From: JAQSWP01 sp040255215
Lineage (GTDB): Bacteria > Pseudomonadota > Alphaproteobacteria > Reyranellales > JAQSWP01
Reading direction: 5' to 3'
DNA: 7,681 nucleotides
Assembly (NCBI GenBank): GCA_040255215.1
Contig: JBDZUM010000148.1
Location: forward strand, 1-7,681
This document shows, one piece after another, positions 1 to 6,096 of the stretch (position 1 is its first letter; each line of letters opens with the position of its first letter). A program made the translations under genes and the position numbers. The notes beneath the pieces were generated by a model that did no database searches, had not been told where the DNA came from, and was given only the letters and a program-made list of their open reading frames with translations.

Positions 1-2
1 CG

Positions 3-677
3 GCCTGCTACGGCTCGAACGCCACCGCGCATATCACGCGTCCGCACGACGGCGTCGTAGTCTGCTGCGTTCGCCCGCCGCAGACCTCGTCGGGGACGAC
101 CGCCTATCGGGTCGCTCCGCAGCAGAATCGCTACGCCGCAGGTCTCGCCGCCGCGGGCCTGGGCCTGAGCCTTTTCCTCGAAGCCTGGCAGTTGTTCGAA
201 TCGGCCGAGGCCGAATCGAGCGAGGAAGACTACCAGGCCGAATTGCGGGCGCGGATCGAGGGCGAGCGGCTCGACGCCAGGCGCACGGCCGCCGCGTGGA
301 ACTACTCCGGCCTGCAGGCGGCGCGCAACGAGGACTTCGTCTCGGCTGACGCGCATCTGTCGGCGGCGATCAAATATGCGATCGCCGCAAATGACGACGA
401 GCTCGAAGAACGTTACACCCGGAACCGCGATATCGTTCGCGCGCAATGGTACCTGAAAGAGGGCCTGGCGTTGAAAGCCGAGGGAGACCTCGAGGGCGCC
501 CAGAAATTCCTGCTCAGGGCCAGCCATGCCGCCTACGACGCCGACAGCAAGGATCTCGAACAGAGAATCCTCGCCTATCGCCGCGACCTGCATGCGAGTT
601 CGCCCAAGCTGCGGAAGCAGCCGTTCCGGGAAAGATCCAGTTGCGTCATCGTCAATGGCGAGCAGCTATGCGACTGA
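3..677 (+). CDS. TPR-like membrane-associated protein, 5' end outside window
   Basis: The frame is open from the first complete codon to the TGA at 675-677 (224 residues), so the gene begins upstream. A TTG at 192 is in frame but falls within continuous coding-like sequence and has no convincing ribosome site, so I do not take it as the start. Visible residues 1-40 are Cys/Thr-rich. Residues about 44-60 (YAAGLAAAGLGLSLFLEAW) are hydrophobic enough for one membrane helix. Residues about 66-195 are charged and helical, with two helix-turn-helix hairpins (around 97-130 and 146-180, containing A..G..A..A spacing) that resemble TPR repeats. The C-terminus ends in a Cys pair (SSCVIVNGEQLCD). The visible part begins Ala-Cys, which could be the end of a lipobox, but the preceding residues are missing. 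I do not recognise the family; a membrane-anchored scaffold or protein-interaction role is inference. It overlaps the next gene by 10 bases, which suggests translational coupling. Confidence 0.7.
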   Translation, partial: ACYGSNATAHITRPHDGVVVCCVRPPQTSSGTTAYRVAPQQNRYAAGLAAAGLGLSLFLEAWQLFESAEAESSEEDYQAELRARIEGERLDARRTAAAWNYSGLQAARNEDFVSADAHLSAAIKYAIAANDDELEERYTRNRDIVRAQWYLKEGLALKAEGDLEGAQKFLLRASHAAYDADSKDLEQRILAYRRDLHASSPKLRKQPFRERSSCVIVNGEQLCD

Positions 678-1399
678 GGAAACACAGACGCCGACAAGTG
701 ATGCGCTCGTTCACAGCTGGCGTCGGAGCCCTCGTGGCACTGTCGCTTGGAGGAGTGGCCAACAGCCAGGCTCCCGACCTGCGCGATCTGCGCATCGTGA
801 TCGATGTGGATATGGAGTACGAGTCCGAGGAAGTCGGATCCGATGACGAGCCTTTCACTCACCGCTACGCCACGTCCATCTATCTGGACGCCGTGCAAGG
901 AAGATTGGTCTGGCTGGGGACCATTCTCGGCTGCGGCGGCACGGACCGCCCGGACCTCTCGCTGGTCTACAAACCTGGAGCCCACGCCGGCGAAGCCGAA
1001 TGTCCGGGCGGCAGGTTGGGAACTGCGTCGGATTGGGAAGAGCGCTCGTCCCAGGCGAGCTACCGCACCCGCCTCGACATCAAGGGAAATGTCCTTACCC
1101 TCAACGGAGAAATGACTGGAACGTACAGTTTGGAGCGTCTGAGCTGTGGGCGCCGCCATCACTGGACTGAAGGAACGTTCTCGATCGTTCAGTCTCTTTC
1201 GTTTCGGCTCGTAGGACAAACCTGCGAAGTGATTTCCGCAAGAATGGTCGAGGAGGAAGACCAGATCGACAGTTTCGATACACAAACAGTTAAGACCACG
1301 GTGAGCACCGCGGGCCCGGGCTTTTCCTGCAAGGTGACGCGAAGGTCCGACCCGGTCGAACCGGGGGAAAAGCTTACGCGAATGCAGGTGCCGTGCTGA
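668..1399 (+). CDS. Secreted six-cysteine protein of unknown function
   Basis: ATG at 668 gives 243 residues and overlaps the upstream stop by 10 bases. An in-frame ATG at 701 (residue 12) would give a more classical short signal peptide; neither has a strong ribosome site, and the overlap favours 668. Residues 1-35 look like a Sec signal: Arg/Lys-rich n-region, hydrophobic core TAGVGALVALSLGG, likely cleavage after ANSQA. The mature part is predicted by eye to be mostly beta strand, with acidic patches (about 48-61 and 195-205) and six Cys (89, 112, 160, 186, 221, 243), an even number compatible with three disulfides in the periplasm. The last residue is Cys. I recognise no family or catalytic motif. 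GC is clearly lower than in genes after 1539, and a decayed copy of its tail follows. With the TPR-like partner upstream it probably forms a two-gene unit. Confidence 0.7.
   Translation: MRLRKHRRRQVMRSFTAGVGALVALSLGGVANSQAPDLRDLRIVIDVDMEYESEEVGSDDEPFTHRYATSIYLDAVQGRLVWLGTILGCGGTDRPDLSLVYKPGAHAGEAECPGGRLGTASDWEERSSQASYRTRLDIKGNVLTLNGEMTGTYSLERLSCGRRHHWTEGTFSIVQSLSFRLVGQTCEVISARMVEEEDQIDSFDTQTVKTTVSTAGPGFSCKVTRRSDPVEPGEKLTRMQVPC
1351..1365 (+). other. Hairpin within the end of the secreted-protein gene
   Basis: CCCGGT (1351-1356) and ACCGGG (1360-1365) form a perfect 6-bp stem with a 3-base CGA loop. It encodes the DPVEPG turn. A hairpin sits at the matching position of the decayed tail copy at 1472-1496. 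No T tract follows, and it lies inside coding sequence, so it is not a standard terminator. Confidence 0.4.
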
Positions 1400-1457
1400 A
1401 GCGGCCTGTTTGGCTCGGACTGAGCACCCAACGCCTGCGACTGTCGAGGACATTCGA

Positions 1458-1529
1458 AAGGTGATAACGCGATCCGATCCCGTATCCGGGTCGGATGACA
1501 AGCTCACGCGCTTCAATCCCCCCTGCTGA
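1458..1529 (+). pseudogene. Decayed duplicate of the 3' end of the secreted-protein gene
   Basis: Translating 1458-1529 gives a 23-residue tail of pattern KV..RSDPV......KLTR..PC followed by TGA. This is the same pattern as the last 22 residues of the gene ending at 1399 (KV..RSDPV.....KLTR..PC, TGA): about 13 identical positions with one small indel. The shared block is about 127 bases further on. A shorter match, TGAGCACC at 1302-1309 and 1421-1428, suggests the duplication reaches back to about 1420. The distance from that block to AAGGTGA differs by 8 bases between copies, so copy two is frameshifted. It has no start codon and no body. The simplest reading is a remnant of a tandem paralogue or an internal tandem duplication that has decayed. 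Because amino-acid pattern is kept better than the bases, the copy was probably coding for some time after duplication. Confidence 0.6.
1472..1496. terminator. Hairpin between convergent genes, possible weak terminator
   Basis: ATCCGA (1472-1477) pairs with TCGGAT (1491-1496). After a one-base bulge, CCCG (1479-1482) pairs with CGGG (1487-1490), leaving a 4-base loop. It lies between the convergent secreted-protein and cyclase genes, about 43 bases past the cyclase stop. Neither strand has a T tract after it, so intrinsic termination would be weak. It also falls inside the duplicated tail, where the sense copy has its own hairpin. Confidence 0.25.
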
Positions 1530-1538
1530 GGGCTTGCG

Positions 1539-2741
1539 CTATTTGTCCGCGAGCGTGAACAGCTCCTGCGCCCGGCGCACGCCGCGCAGCGCGAAGCGGC
1601 CGACCGACACGATGCGGCCGCGCTCCGCTTCCGGCGTCTGGGCGACGAATTCCGAGGTCATCAGCACGTTGCGGTCGACCGAGCGGCACAGCGCCACCAC
1701 CCGGCTGGTCTCGTTGACGGCCGGGCCGACCACGGTGAAATCCAGCCGCTCGTCGCTGCCGATATTGCCGTAGAACACCTCGCCGACATGCAGGCCGAGA
1801 TTGACATCGGTGACCGGCAGGCCGGCGGCGCGGCGGCGCGCATCGACCTCGGCCAGCCGTCGCCTCAGTCCCGACTCGGCGCGCAGTGCGGCGCGGCAGG
1901 CCTGCGAGCGATCGTCCGCATTGAACACCGCCAGCACCCCGTCGCCGATCAGCTTCAGCACGTCGCCACCTTCCTCGTGCACCGAGGCGATCACCGCCTC
2001 GGCATAATCGTTGAGCAGCGGAATGATGCGATCGGGATGGGTCGTATCGGTGATGGTGGTGAAGCCGCGCAGGTCGGAGAACCACAGCACCGTGCCGATG
2101 CGCTCGGTCAGGCCGCGCCTGATCTGGCCGGACAGCACCCGCCGGCTGGCGTCGCGGCCGAGATAGACCTCCGCCACCGTGCCGGCGATGCGCTTCAGCG
2201 CTGCAGCCTTGGTCGCCAGCCCCAGCACCGGCGCCATCTGCCGCAACAGGGCCAGCGCCTCGTCGGAGAACCCGCCCGGCGCGTCGGTGGTGAAGGCGGT
2301 ATAGAAGCAATCCATCTCGCCCATCGTGCCGTCCGACCCGAAACGCAGGACCATAGCCAGGTAGCCTGTGTTTCCGGCGTCTCTCAGCTCCTGCAATATC
2401 GGAAACTGCGCGACGTCGAACTGATCCAGCCGCGCCTCGAATTCCTCGCTGCCGTCCTGCAGCATGGCGTAGAACACCGACTGCCGCCAGCTGTCGGCCT
2501 CGGCGCCGCTGTCGCTGGAGCCGTAGTCGATCGCCTCATAGGGCGCCGCCCCGTCCCGCGTCCAGCGGAAGGCGCGCCCCTCCCAGGTCGGGTGCAGCGT
2601 GTCCATGATCGTCATGGCGCGCGTCAGCCGCAGGCCGCGTTCGTTGCAGCGTCCGGCGAAGCCCGTCAGCAGCTCGAACTCGTCCATGTTGTCCATGCCG
2701 GCCCGCGCCAGCCATCGACCGAACTCGCCGCTATCCTGCAT
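1539..2741 (-). CDS. Class III adenylate/guanylate cyclase
   Basis: This 400-residue protein makes a cyclic nucleotide (probably cAMP) from the nucleoside triphosphate. The C-terminal half is a class III catalytic domain. Metal-binding Asp223 is in FSDLRGF and Asp267 in LKLIGDG. Lys263 and Asp334 (DFTVVG) are the pair expected for adenine recognition. Asn343 and Arg347 (GPAVNETSR) are the transition-state residues, so the enzyme looks active. The N-terminal half (about 1-190), with MTIMDTLHPTWEG, matches the putative sensory half of many rhizobial-type cyclases; its ligand is unknown. No membrane segment is visible, so it is probably cytoplasmic. A GTG at 2771 would add ten residues, but the AGGAGG at 2760-2755 lies inside that extension and upstream of ATG 2741, so I chose the ATG. 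It is divergent from a small membrane protein gene and convergent with the secreted-protein gene. Family confidence is high; cAMP versus cGMP is inference. Confidence 0.93.
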   Translation of the reverse strand: MQDSGEFGRWLARAGMDNMDEFELLTGFAGRCNERGLRLTRAMTIMDTLHPTWEGRAFRWTRDGAAPYEAIDYGSSDSGAEADSWRQSVFYAMLQDGSEEFEARLDQFDVAQFPILQELRDAGNTGYLAMVLRFGSDGTMGEMDCFYTAFTTDAPGGFSDEALALLRQMAPVLGLATKAAALKRIAGTVAEVYLGRDASRRVLSGQIRRGLTERIGTVLWFSDLRGFTTITDTTHPDRIIPLLNDYAEAVIASVHEEGGDVLKLIGDGVLAVFNADDRSQACRAALRAESGLRRRLAEVDARRRAAGLPVTDVNLGLHVGEVFYGNIGSDERLDFTVVGPAVNETSRVVALCRSVDRNVLMTSEFVAQTPEAERGRIVSVGRFALRGVRRAQELFTLADK

Positions 2742-2752
2742 CGCGCTGTCCA

Positions 2753-2760
2753 CTCCTCCT
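2753..2760 (-). promoter_or_regulatory. Ribosome binding site deciding the cyclase start
   Basis: On the minus strand AGGAGGAG runs from 2760 to 2753, 11 bases before ATG 2741. It is the best ribosome site in the window and argues against the GTG start at 2771, which lies upstream of it. Confidence 0.6.
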
Positions 2761-2769
2761 GCCGATGCC

Positions 2770-2775
2770 ACAATA
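2770..2775 (-). promoter_or_regulatory. Candidate -10 element for the cyclase gene
   Basis: TATTGT on the minus strand (2775-2770) matches four of six positions of TATAAT. Transcription would start near 2763 and give a leader of about 22 bases carrying the AGGAGG site. The -35 region (about 2793-2798) is poor. This is inference from spacing only. Confidence 0.25.
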
Positions 2776-2805
2776 GCCGGGAAATTGCCGGGTTCGCAGC
2801 CCGGC
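2776..2805. repeat. GCCGGG direct and inverted repeats between divergent genes
   Basis: GCCGGG occurs at 2776-2781 and 2787-2792, exactly 11 bases apart. The inverse CCCGGC is at 2800-2805, forming a perfect 6-bp inverted repeat with the second copy around a 7-base spacer. The cluster overlaps the candidate -35 elements of both divergent genes, which is where a repressor or activator site would lie. It could also be chance in GC-rich DNA. Confidence 0.3.
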
Positions 2806-2827
2806 GGGGAGCGGCTAGACTCCGGCC
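2793..2827 (+). promoter_or_regulatory. Candidate leaderless promoter
   Basis: TTCGCA (2793-2798, four of six to TTGACA), a 17-base spacer and TAGACT (2816-2821, four of six to TATAAT) place the expected +1, seven positions after the -10 element, on the A of ATG 2828. There is no ribosome site at proper distance; the only purine run, GGGGAG at 2806-2811, is 16 bases away. Leaderless messages are common in Alphaproteobacteria. Confidence 0.35.
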
Positions 2828-3160
2828 ATGAACGCCGATCCCTCGCCCTTCCCGCCCAAGCCGGGACCGCCGCCGCCCGACGCGCCGCGCCGCAATCCGG
2901 GATTTTTCGGGCCGGTGCCGCGCCTGGAAGGCCCGCTGATGAGCGGCATCAGGATGGCGTGGAACGTCGTGCTGTCGGCCGTGATCGGCATCATGGTGGG
3001 CGGCGTCGGCAGCTGGTTCGCCCGCTCCTATATCGAGGCGGTCACCGGACCGTTCGGGCCGGCGGGCGACATAGCACTCGCCATCGCCGGCTGGGTGGCC
3101 GGGCTGGGCACCGCCTTCGTGCTGTTCACCGCCTACTACCTCGACGACAAGGAAGGGTGA
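2828..3160 (+). CDS. Small two-helix membrane protein, Pro-rich N-terminus
   Basis: The 110-residue product has a Pro-rich cytoplasmic-type N-terminus (residues 1-36, with PPKPGPPPP), then a hydrophobic segment at about 45-64 (NVVLSAVIGIMVGGVGSWF) and another at about 81-104 (IALAIAGWVAGLGTAFVLF), ending in a short acidic tail. That suggests a hairpin inner-membrane protein with both ends inside. The Gly-rich pattern of helix one (G54, G58, G59, G61) suggests helix packing. I recognise no family; the hairpin topology recalls small AtpI-like or phage-shock-type proteins, but no diagnostic motif is present. The ATG at 2828 is the first in frame and coincides with the predicted transcription start. 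The stop is followed at once by TAG, a double stop. PmbA starts 48 bases on, so co-transcription is likely. Confidence 0.7.
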   Translation: MNADPSPFPPKPGPPPPDAPRRNPGFFGPVPRLEGPLMSGIRMAWNVVLSAVIGIMVGGVGSWFARSYIEAVTGPFGPAGDIALAIAGWVAGLGTAFVLFTAYYLDDKEG

Positions 3161-3208
3161 TAGCCTCCCCGTCCCTCGACATTCAGCAACGCATAGCGAC
3201 GCAGAGAT

Positions 3209-3403
3209 ATGGCCAGAGCCAAGCAGAAGACGAAGTCCCGCAAGTCGGTCGCGAAAAAGAAACAGCCGGCCCGCAAGGCGGCGAAGAAAGCCGTAAAGAA
3301 GACGGCCCCCAGGAAAGCGGCGGCACGGAAGCCTGCCGCGAAGAAGGCCGTGAAGAAGTCTGCAGTCAAGAAGACAGCAGCGAAGAAGCCGGCGGCGAAG
3401 AAA
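3209..3403 (+). repeat. Lys/Ala-rich repetitive coding segment
   Basis: This segment encodes residues 1-65 of the PmbA-like protein, with short units AAKKAVKK, SAVKK, TAAKKPAAKK. Synonymous codons vary between units (aag and aaa, gcg and gcc), so it is a protein-level repeat under coding constraint rather than a recent DNA repeat. Such tails bind nucleic acid or polyanions in H1-like bacterial proteins. Confidence 0.65.
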
Positions 3404-4804
3404 CTGGCCACCTCGCTGCGCCGGCTCGGCGCGCCGGCGCCCGTGAAGTCGGCCGCCACGCCGAAATCGGCCGCCGATGGCTTGCAGAAACTGCACGACG
3501 TGGTGACCGCCGCGCGCAAGGCCGGCGCCGACGCCGCCGACGCGCTGTTCGCGCAGGGCACGCAGGTTTCCGTTGCCTGGCGCATGGGCGCGCGCGAGAA
3601 GCTCGAGCGCTCCGAGGGCCACGATCTCGGCCTGCGGGTCTTCGTCGGCAAGCGCCAGGCCATGGTCTCGACTAACGATTTCTCGAAACAGGCGCTGGCA
3701 GATCTGGCGCAGCGCGCCGTCGCCATGGCGCACGCGGTCCCTGAAGATCCGTGGTGCGGCATCGCCGAGCCCGGCCAGCTCGCCACCTCGTGGCCGGAGC
3801 TCGACCTGGTCGATCCGCACGAGCCCAGCGCTGAGCACCTGCTCGAACTGTGCGCCGAGGCCGAGGACGCCGCCCGCGCCGTCAGGGGCGTAACCAATTC
3901 GGAGGGCGCGGAAGCCGGCTGGTCGCGCAGCCAGGTCGCCATCGTCGCCAGCAACGGCTTCGCCGGCGCCTATGAGCGCGGCGGCAGTTCGCTGTCGGCC
4001 TCGGTCATCGCCGGCCGCGACACCGGCATGGAACGCGACTACGAATGGACCAGCGCGATCTATCTGAAGGATCTGATGCCGGCCGCCGAAGTCGGCCGCA
4101 CGGCCGGCCGCCGCGCCGTCGCCCGCCTCAAGCCGCGCGTGCCGAAAAGCGCCAAGGTACCGGTGGTCTACGATCCGCGCGTCTCGGGCGGGCTGCTGGG
4201 GCATCTGATCGGCGCCATCAACGGCAAGGCGATCGCCCGCGGCACCTCCTTCCTCAAGGACAGGCTCGGCAAGCAGGTTTTCGCCAGCGGTCTGCGCGTG
4301 ATCGACGATCCGCATCTGAAGCGTGGCCTGCGCTCGCGCCCGTTCGACGCCGAGGGCCTGCCGACGGTCAAACGCAACCTGATCGACGACGGCGTACTGA
4401 CCACCTGGCTGCTCGATCTGGCGTCGGCCTGGCAGCTCGGCCTGCAGCCGACCGGCCACGCCTCGCGCGGCACCTCGGGCCCGCCCTCGCCCGCCGCCGC
4501 CAACCTGTCGCTGGCGCCGGGCAAGATCTCGGCGAAGCAGCTGATCGGCGACATCAAGTCGGGCCTCTACATCACCGACCTGATCGGCTTCGGCGTCAAC
4601 GGCGTGACCGGCGACTACAGCCGCGGCGCCTCCGGCTTCTGGATCGAGAACGGTCGCTTCACCTATCCGGTCAGCGGCCTCACCGTCGCCGGCAACCTGA
4701 AGGACATGTTCATGCGCCTCACCCCCGCCAGCGACCTCGTCTACAAGAGCGGCATGGACGCGCCGACCCTGCGCGTCGACGGCATGACGGTGGCCGGTCA
4801 GTGA
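3209..4804 (+). CDS. pmbA: PmbA/TldE-family protein with histone-H1-like N-terminal extension
   Basis: The 531-residue protein is a TldD/PmbA family member, the non-catalytic partner (TldE) of the TldD metalloprotease, known for microcin maturation and CcdA degradation in enterobacteria. Residues from about 93 carry the family fold (DGLQKLHDVV, EGHDLGLRVFVGKRQAMVST). The C-terminus has the diagnostic block GVNGVTGDYSRGASGFWIENG and the ending LTPASDLVYKSGMDAPTLRVDG. No HExxxH zinc motif is present, as expected for PmbA. It is about 80 residues longer than usual: residues 1-65 contain 24 Lys and 5 Arg, no acidic residue, and repeated AAKK/AVKK units, like histone H1 or AlgP tails; 66-92 form a linker. 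ATG 3209 is the first start and has only a weak GCAGAG site. A GTG at 3443 could begin a normal-length protein but lacks a ribosome site. No tldD is in the window. Confidence 0.9.
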   Translation: MARAKQKTKSRKSVAKKKQPARKAAKKAVKKTAPRKAAARKPAAKKAVKKSAVKKTAAKKPAAKKLATSLRRLGAPAPVKSAATPKSAADGLQKLHDVVTAARKAGADAADALFAQGTQVSVAWRMGAREKLERSEGHDLGLRVFVGKRQAMVSTNDFSKQALADLAQRAVAMAHAVPEDPWCGIAEPGQLATSWPELDLVDPHEPSAEHLLELCAEAEDAARAVRGVTNSEGAEAGWSRSQVAIVASNGFAGAYERGGSSLSASVIAGRDTGMERDYEWTSAIYLKDLMPAAEVGRTAGRRAVARLKPRVPKSAKVPVVYDPRVSGGLLGHLIGAINGKAIARGTSFLKDRLGKQVFASGLRVIDDPHLKRGLRSRPFDAEGLPTVKRNLIDDGVLTTWLLDLASAWQLGLQPTGHASRGTSGPPSPAAANLSLAPGKISAKQLIGDIKSGLYITDLIGFGVNGVTGDYSRGASGFWIENGRFTYPVSGLTVAGNLKDMFMRLTPASDLVYKSGMDAPTLRVDGMTVAGQ

Positions 4805-4860
4805 TGGGTTTTCTCTCTGCCGGCATGGAACCGTCCTCGTCCGCCATCCGTAACAACGGG

Positions 4861-5996
4861 ATGAGCCGCGTCATCGCCTTGCTGTTCCTGGCCGCCCTCG
4901 GCGGCTGCACCGCCCAGGCCCAGCAATCGGGACTGCAGACCGCGCCGCAGACGCCCGCCTCGGGTCTGTCCGGCGCCGGCGAACCGGTTTCCGCCGCTCT
5001 CGATCCGACCGCCTTCCGCGCCTGCGTGGCGAACCTGCAGACCGACGCCATGAGCCGCGGCATCCCGCGCAACGTCGTGCAGCGCGCCTTTGCCGGCGTC
5101 ACGGCCGCCGATCCCAAGGTCATCGAGCTCGACCGCCGCCAGCCCGAGTTCCTGCTCAGCTTCTGGCGCTATCTCGGCAACGCCGTGTCCGACCAGCGCG
5201 TCGCCACCGGCCGGCAGATGCTGGCGCAGCACGCCCCGCTGCTGGCCCGCGTGCAGGCCCAGTACGGCGTGCAGCCCGAGGTGCTGGTCGCCTTCTGGGG
5301 CCTGGAAACCAACTACGGCGCCATCATGGGCGACTACTCGACCATTCGTTCGCTGGCCACCCTGGCCTGCGACGAGCGGCGTTCGAAATTCTTCGCCGCC
5401 GAGCTGGTCGAGGCGCTGCGCATGATGGCCGTCGACCGCATCGACGCCACCGCCATGAAAGGCTCCTGGGCCGGCGCCTTCGGCAACACCCAGTTCATGC
5501 CCTCGACCTTCACCGGCAACGCCATCGACTACGACGGCGACGGCCGGCGCGATCTGTTCCGCTCGCTGCCCGACGTCTTCGCCTCGTCGGCCAATTTCCT
5601 GCGCAACAGCGGCTGGCGGCCGGGCGAGCCGGCGGCGCACGAAGTCGTGCTGCCGCAAAGCTTCCCCTTCGACCAGGCCGATCCCTCGATCGAGAAGACC
5701 AACGCCGAATGGGCCGCGCTGGGCGTGCGCCGCGTCGACGGCCAGCCGCTCGGCCCGGCCGACCAGAGGACCGCCATCGGCCTGCCGGCCGGCTGGCGCG
5801 GGCCGGCCTTCCTGCTGCTGCCCAACTTCAAGGTCATCCTGCGCTGGAACCGCTCGCTGCTCTATGGCCTGGCCGTTTCGATCCTGTCCGAGCGCATCGC
5901 CGGCCGGCCCGGCATGACCGCGGTCCAGAGCTGGGCCGAGCCGCCGCTGTCGGCCACCGATGTCGTCGAGATGCAGGACGTGCTGCGCCGGCTGGG
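4861..5996 (+). CDS. MltB-type lytic murein transglycosylase lipoprotein, 3' end lost in gap
   Basis: This enzyme cleaves the MurNAc-GlcNAc bond of peptidoglycan, leaving a 1,6-anhydro end, and should act at the inner face of the outer membrane. From ATG 4861 the first 16 residues are a lipoprotein signal (MSRVIALLFLAALGGC, lipobox LGGC, Cys16). Residues about 48-350 are the SLT_2/MltB catalytic domain: FWGLETNYG with catalytic Glu149, GSWAGAFGNTQFMPST at 201-216, and DYDGDGRRDLF. The last visible residues (SATDVVEMQDVLRRLG) look like the start of a C-terminal peptidoglycan-binding domain, where the N run begins; perhaps 50-60 residues are missing. In-frame ATGs at 4804 (sharing a base with the pmbA stop) and 4825 would put 12-19 extra residues before the signal, so I prefer 4861. 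It lies in the same direction behind pmbA, probably co-transcribed. Confidence 0.92.
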
Positions 5997-6096
5997 NNNN
6001 NNNNNNNNNNNNNNNNNNNNNNNNNNNNNNNNNNNNNNNNNNNNNNNNNNNNNNNNNNNNNNNNNNNNNNNNNNNNNNNNNNNNNNNNNNNNNNNN
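5997..6096. other. Scaffold gap of 100 N
   Basis: Exactly 100 undetermined bases lie between two convergent genes. This is the conventional length for a gap of unknown size, so real distance and content are unknown. The 3' ends of the transglycosylase and lipid kinase genes, and any terminator, are hidden here. Open frames that seem to run through it on either strand are artefacts. Confidence 0.97.

Noticed and set aside
192..194. TTG as the start of the TPR-like gene
   Set aside because: The same frame is open back to the window start with coding-like content and a hydrophobic segment just upstream, and no ribosome site precedes the TTG.
575..1516. A 313-codon minus-strand frame opposite the secreted-protein gene
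   Set aside because: It lacks any recognisable domain, while the plus-strand reading has a signal peptide, six Cys and a tail repeated at peptide level.
3161..3208. TCGACA at 3176-3181 as a -35 box for pmbA
   Set aside because: No acceptable -10 lies 15-19 bases downstream. Read-through from the upstream gene explains expression as well.
2599..3675. A plus-strand frame overlapping the membrane protein and the Lys-rich region, giving a Glu-rich product
   Set aside because: The Glu/Lys pattern is the AAG/GCG repeat read in the wrong frame. The frame crosses two well-supported genes and has no domain.
3809..3841. HEPSAEH in the PmbA-like protein as a possible zinc-protease motif
   Set aside because: The spacing is HExxxxH and the stretch is in a variable region. 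PmbA/TldE proteins lack the catalytic HExxxH found in TldD.
2666..4459. A 597-codon open frame on the minus strand opposite pmbA
   Set aside because: It is the antisense shadow of a high-GC gene. Its product is low-complexity Arg/Gly/Ala, while the plus strand encodes a clear PmbA family protein.
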